A stretch of 64,000 nt of DNA from Achromobacter spanius (GTDB lineage Bacteria > Pseudomonadota > Gammaproteobacteria > Burkholderiales > Burkholderiaceae_B), in assembly GCF_002812705.1 (NCBI RefSeq), contig NZ_CP025030.1, positions 1,054,001-1,118,000 of the forward strand, written 5' to 3'. Both the position numbers and the translations under genes were made by a program. The notes under the pieces are model-generated. The model was not told the origin of the DNA, did no database searches, and was given only the letters and a program-made list of their open reading frames with translations. How positions within the stretch are numbered: the first letter of the stretch is position 1; every line of letters begins with the position of its first letter. This document shows positions 62,809 through 64,000 of this stretch, piece by piece.

Positions 62809-63645
62809 TTGCCACGCGTCCACCCTCTGGCCCGCCGTCACGACGCGCCCGCCATGCTGGTCCAGTTGACCGACAGCCATTTGTTCGGCGAACCCGACAC
62901 CGCGATGCTGGGCGTCAATACCGACGCGAGCCTGCGCGCGGTGCTGCGCCAGATTGAAGCCGACGGCAAACGTCCCGACCTGCTGCTGGCCACCGGCGAC
63001 TTGTCGCAAGACGGCGAGGCCGCCGCCTACCGGCGCTTTGCGGCCATTCTTGGCCAGGCCGGCGTGCTGTCGGGCGCGCAGATCCGTTGCCTGCCCGGCA
63101 ACCACGACCAACCGGCCGTGATGCGCCAAGAGTTGCCGCAATGGTCGGCGCCCGTGACGGATGTGGGCGCCTGGCGCGTCGTGACGCTGGACACCACGGT
63201 GCCCGGTTCCAATGCCGGCCACTTGCCCGACAGCCAGTTGGACATGCTGGAGGCGGCGCTCGCCGCCGAGCCCGGCCGCCACACCCTGATCGCCATGCAC
63301 CACAACCCCATGCAGATCGACAGCCATTGGCACGACTCGATGATGATCGACAACCCGCAGGCGCTGTTCAAGCGCCTGACGCGGTGGCCGCAAGCGCGCG
63401 TGCTGTTGTGGGGCCATGTCCATCATGAGTTCGACCGCCGCCGCCACAACCTGCGCATGCTGGCCACGCCGTCGACCTGCTTTCAGTTCAGTATTCGCGA
63501 CGGCAAGCATGTGGTCGACAACCTGGCGCCAGGCTACCGTTGGATCAAGCTTTATCAGGATGGATCAATGGCCACGGGCGTGCGCCGCGTGCAGGACGCA
63601 CTGTGGCATACGGCGCTGGCGCCGGACGACGCGCAAGCCGCATAA
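62809..63645 (+). CDS. cpdA: CpdA-like cyclic-nucleotide phosphodiesterase (metallophosphatase)
   Basis: A 278-residue calcineurin-type phosphoesterase. Metal-site motifs are LVQLTDSHLFG (D-x-H), LLATGDLSQDG (GD), LPGNHDQPAV (GNHD), TLIAMHHNPM and LLWGHVHHEFD (GHxH). This is the CpdA/Icc pattern, cleaving 3',5'-cAMP. TTG at 62809 is preceded by AGGAG at a 6-nt distance and is preferred over the GTG at 62785, which has no ribosome binding site. It is divergent from the antiporter with the cNMP-like domain; the starts are about 190 bp apart. Confidence 0.88.
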   Translation: MPRVHPLARRHDAPAMLVQLTDSHLFGEPDTAMLGVNTDASLRAVLRQIEADGKRPDLLLATGDLSQDGEAAAYRRFAAILGQAGVLSGAQIRCLPGNHDQPAVMRQELPQWSAPVTDVGAWRVVTLDTTVPGSNAGHLPDSQLDMLEAALAAEPGRHTLIAMHHNPMQIDSHWHDSMMIDNPQALFKRLTRWPQARVLLWGHVHHEFDRRRHNLRMLATPSTCFQFSIRDGKHVVDNLAPGYRWIKLYQDGSMATGVRRVQDALWHTALAPDDAQAA

Positions 63646-63650
63646 AAATC

Positions 63651-63684
63651 GGGGCACCAGATATACGAATATATGTGGTGCCCC
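63651..63684. other. 15-bp hairpin directly after cpdA
   Basis: GGGGCACCAGATATA, loop CGAA, TATATGTGGTGCCCC; one G-G mismatch in a 15-bp stem. No T-run follows on the plus strand, but on the minus strand it is followed by GATTTTTATG. It lies 5 nt after the cpdA stop, so it may serve as a 3' stabiliser or a weak terminator. Confidence 0.6.
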
Positions 63685-63890
63685 GCAAGCATCCGTCTCA
63701 TAGGGGAGGGGAAAGAGGAGAAGCCGAGACGGATGGCAAGACTGCAAACTAGCTAAAGTTCGCGGTCTACATGAACTTAGGCGGCGCTCTCATTATTAAG
63801 TTTCTGCAAGAGCACGAAATTTAGCGGCGAATTTGTATCAATTTATTGGCACCCATTTTTGGCAGGGTGTCACGCAAGGAATCGCCGGGC
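63685..63890. other. Intergenic DNA between cpdA hairpin and the rpoH terminator
   Basis: Part of a 304-bp gap. No gene, repeat or RNA gene recognised; moderately AT-rich from about 63780 to 63860. Confidence 0.5.
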
Positions 63891-63916
63891 AAAGAAAAGG
63901 GCCGCTTGCGCGGCCC
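63891..63916 (-). terminator. Rho-independent terminator of the rpoH-like gene
   Basis: GGGCCGC-TTGC-GCGGCCC (63899-63916); on the minus strand it is followed by TTTTCTTT. It lies 34 nt past the stop codon. Confidence 0.85.
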
Positions 63917-63949
63917 AGCTCAGACGTTACCCGGCAAATCAGCCAACCA

Positions 63950-64000
63950 TCAGGAAGCCAGATTGCCGCGCATTTTCTTCAGCGCGGCGGCTTCGATCTG
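63950..64000 (-). CDS. rpoH: C-terminal end of probable sigma-32 factor RpoH (cut by window edge)
   Basis: Only the last 16 codons are in the window: QIEAAALKKMRGNLAS then TGA. The pattern Q-I/L-E-x3-L-K-K-M-R at the end of region 4.2 fits the C-terminus of sigma-70-family factors, and the short tail fits RpoH better than RpoD, which ends differently. A terminator follows. Identity rests on these few residues. Confidence 0.5.
   Translation of the reverse strand, partial: QIEAAALKKMRGNLAS

Overview
The window looks like a chromosome segment of a high-GC betaproteobacterium of the Alcaligenaceae, most likely Achromobacter or a close Bordetella relative. This rests on the gene content: a Vi-antigen-like capsule cluster, a PhaM-type granule protein, DUF3717 and DUF2970 proteins, a COX2 fused to cytochrome c, and interspersed repeats of a kind I associate with this family. 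The genus is an inference; no rRNA or tRNA gene is present to anchor it.

Layout. (1) 1-7.5 kb, minus strand: a capsule operon resembling the Salmonella Typhi Vi locus (tviB-, tviD-, tviE- and vexA-like genes, then the N-terminal part of one more gene cut by the window edge), preceded by a 0.6 kb AT-rich leader. (2) 8-14.6 kb: accessory genes. These are a TetR regulator with a small membrane-protein target, RidA and an old-yellow-enzyme divergent from a LysR regulator, an orphan nucleotidyltransferase, and a scar where an SDR gene and an AraC gene have both lost their 5' ends. (3) 14.6-25.5 kb: a urea/amide ABC transporter (urtABCDE type) with formamidase fmdA and zinc-ribbon fmdB. It is divergent from an unusual NCS1-permease/histidine-kinase/receiver fusion and its LuxR-type partner. 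(4) 25.6-26.9 kb: a TTC38-like repeat protein. (5) 27.1-38.2 kb, all minus strand: a nuclease-helicase island with a 242-residue unknown, a WYL regulator, a small membrane protein, a zinc-ribbon protein, a NERD-nuclease/helicase, an AddB-like nuclease, an AddA-like helicase-nuclease, and a restriction-endonuclease-like gene with an apparent frameshift. (6) 38.5-49.4 kb: glmS, an Lrp regulator, an AbiEii-type pair, a glycosyltransferase, ugd, an MFS exporter, glmU, phaM and small proteins. (7) 49.4-58.8 kb: an aa3-type cytochrome oxidase cluster with its heme-A synthesis and copper genes, carrying two kinds of repeat. (8) 59-64 kb: a Nudix protein, a CPA1 antiporter with a cNMP-binding-like domain divergent from a cAMP phosphodiesterase-like gene, and the last codons of a probable rpoH.

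Two systems deserve the closest look. The first is the 27-38 kb cluster, which couples three proteins with nuclease-fold motifs, two active SF1 helicases, a catalytically degenerate AddB-like partner and a WYL regulator. I cannot match it to a named defence or recombination system, so I regard it as a candidate undescribed DNA-processing/defence module. The second is the transporter-kinase fusion facing the amide/urea operon. Two identical-architecture inverted repeats (TACGT-N6-ACGTA) sit 52 bp apart in the shared promoter region and form a simple testable regulatory model: substrate sensed by the permease domain, phosphorelay to the LuxR protein, binding to the two sites.

The rest is mostly core metabolism: UDP-GlcNAc supply (glmS, glmU), UDP-uronate synthesis (ugd, tviB-like) feeding surface polysaccharides, and terminal oxidase biogenesis.
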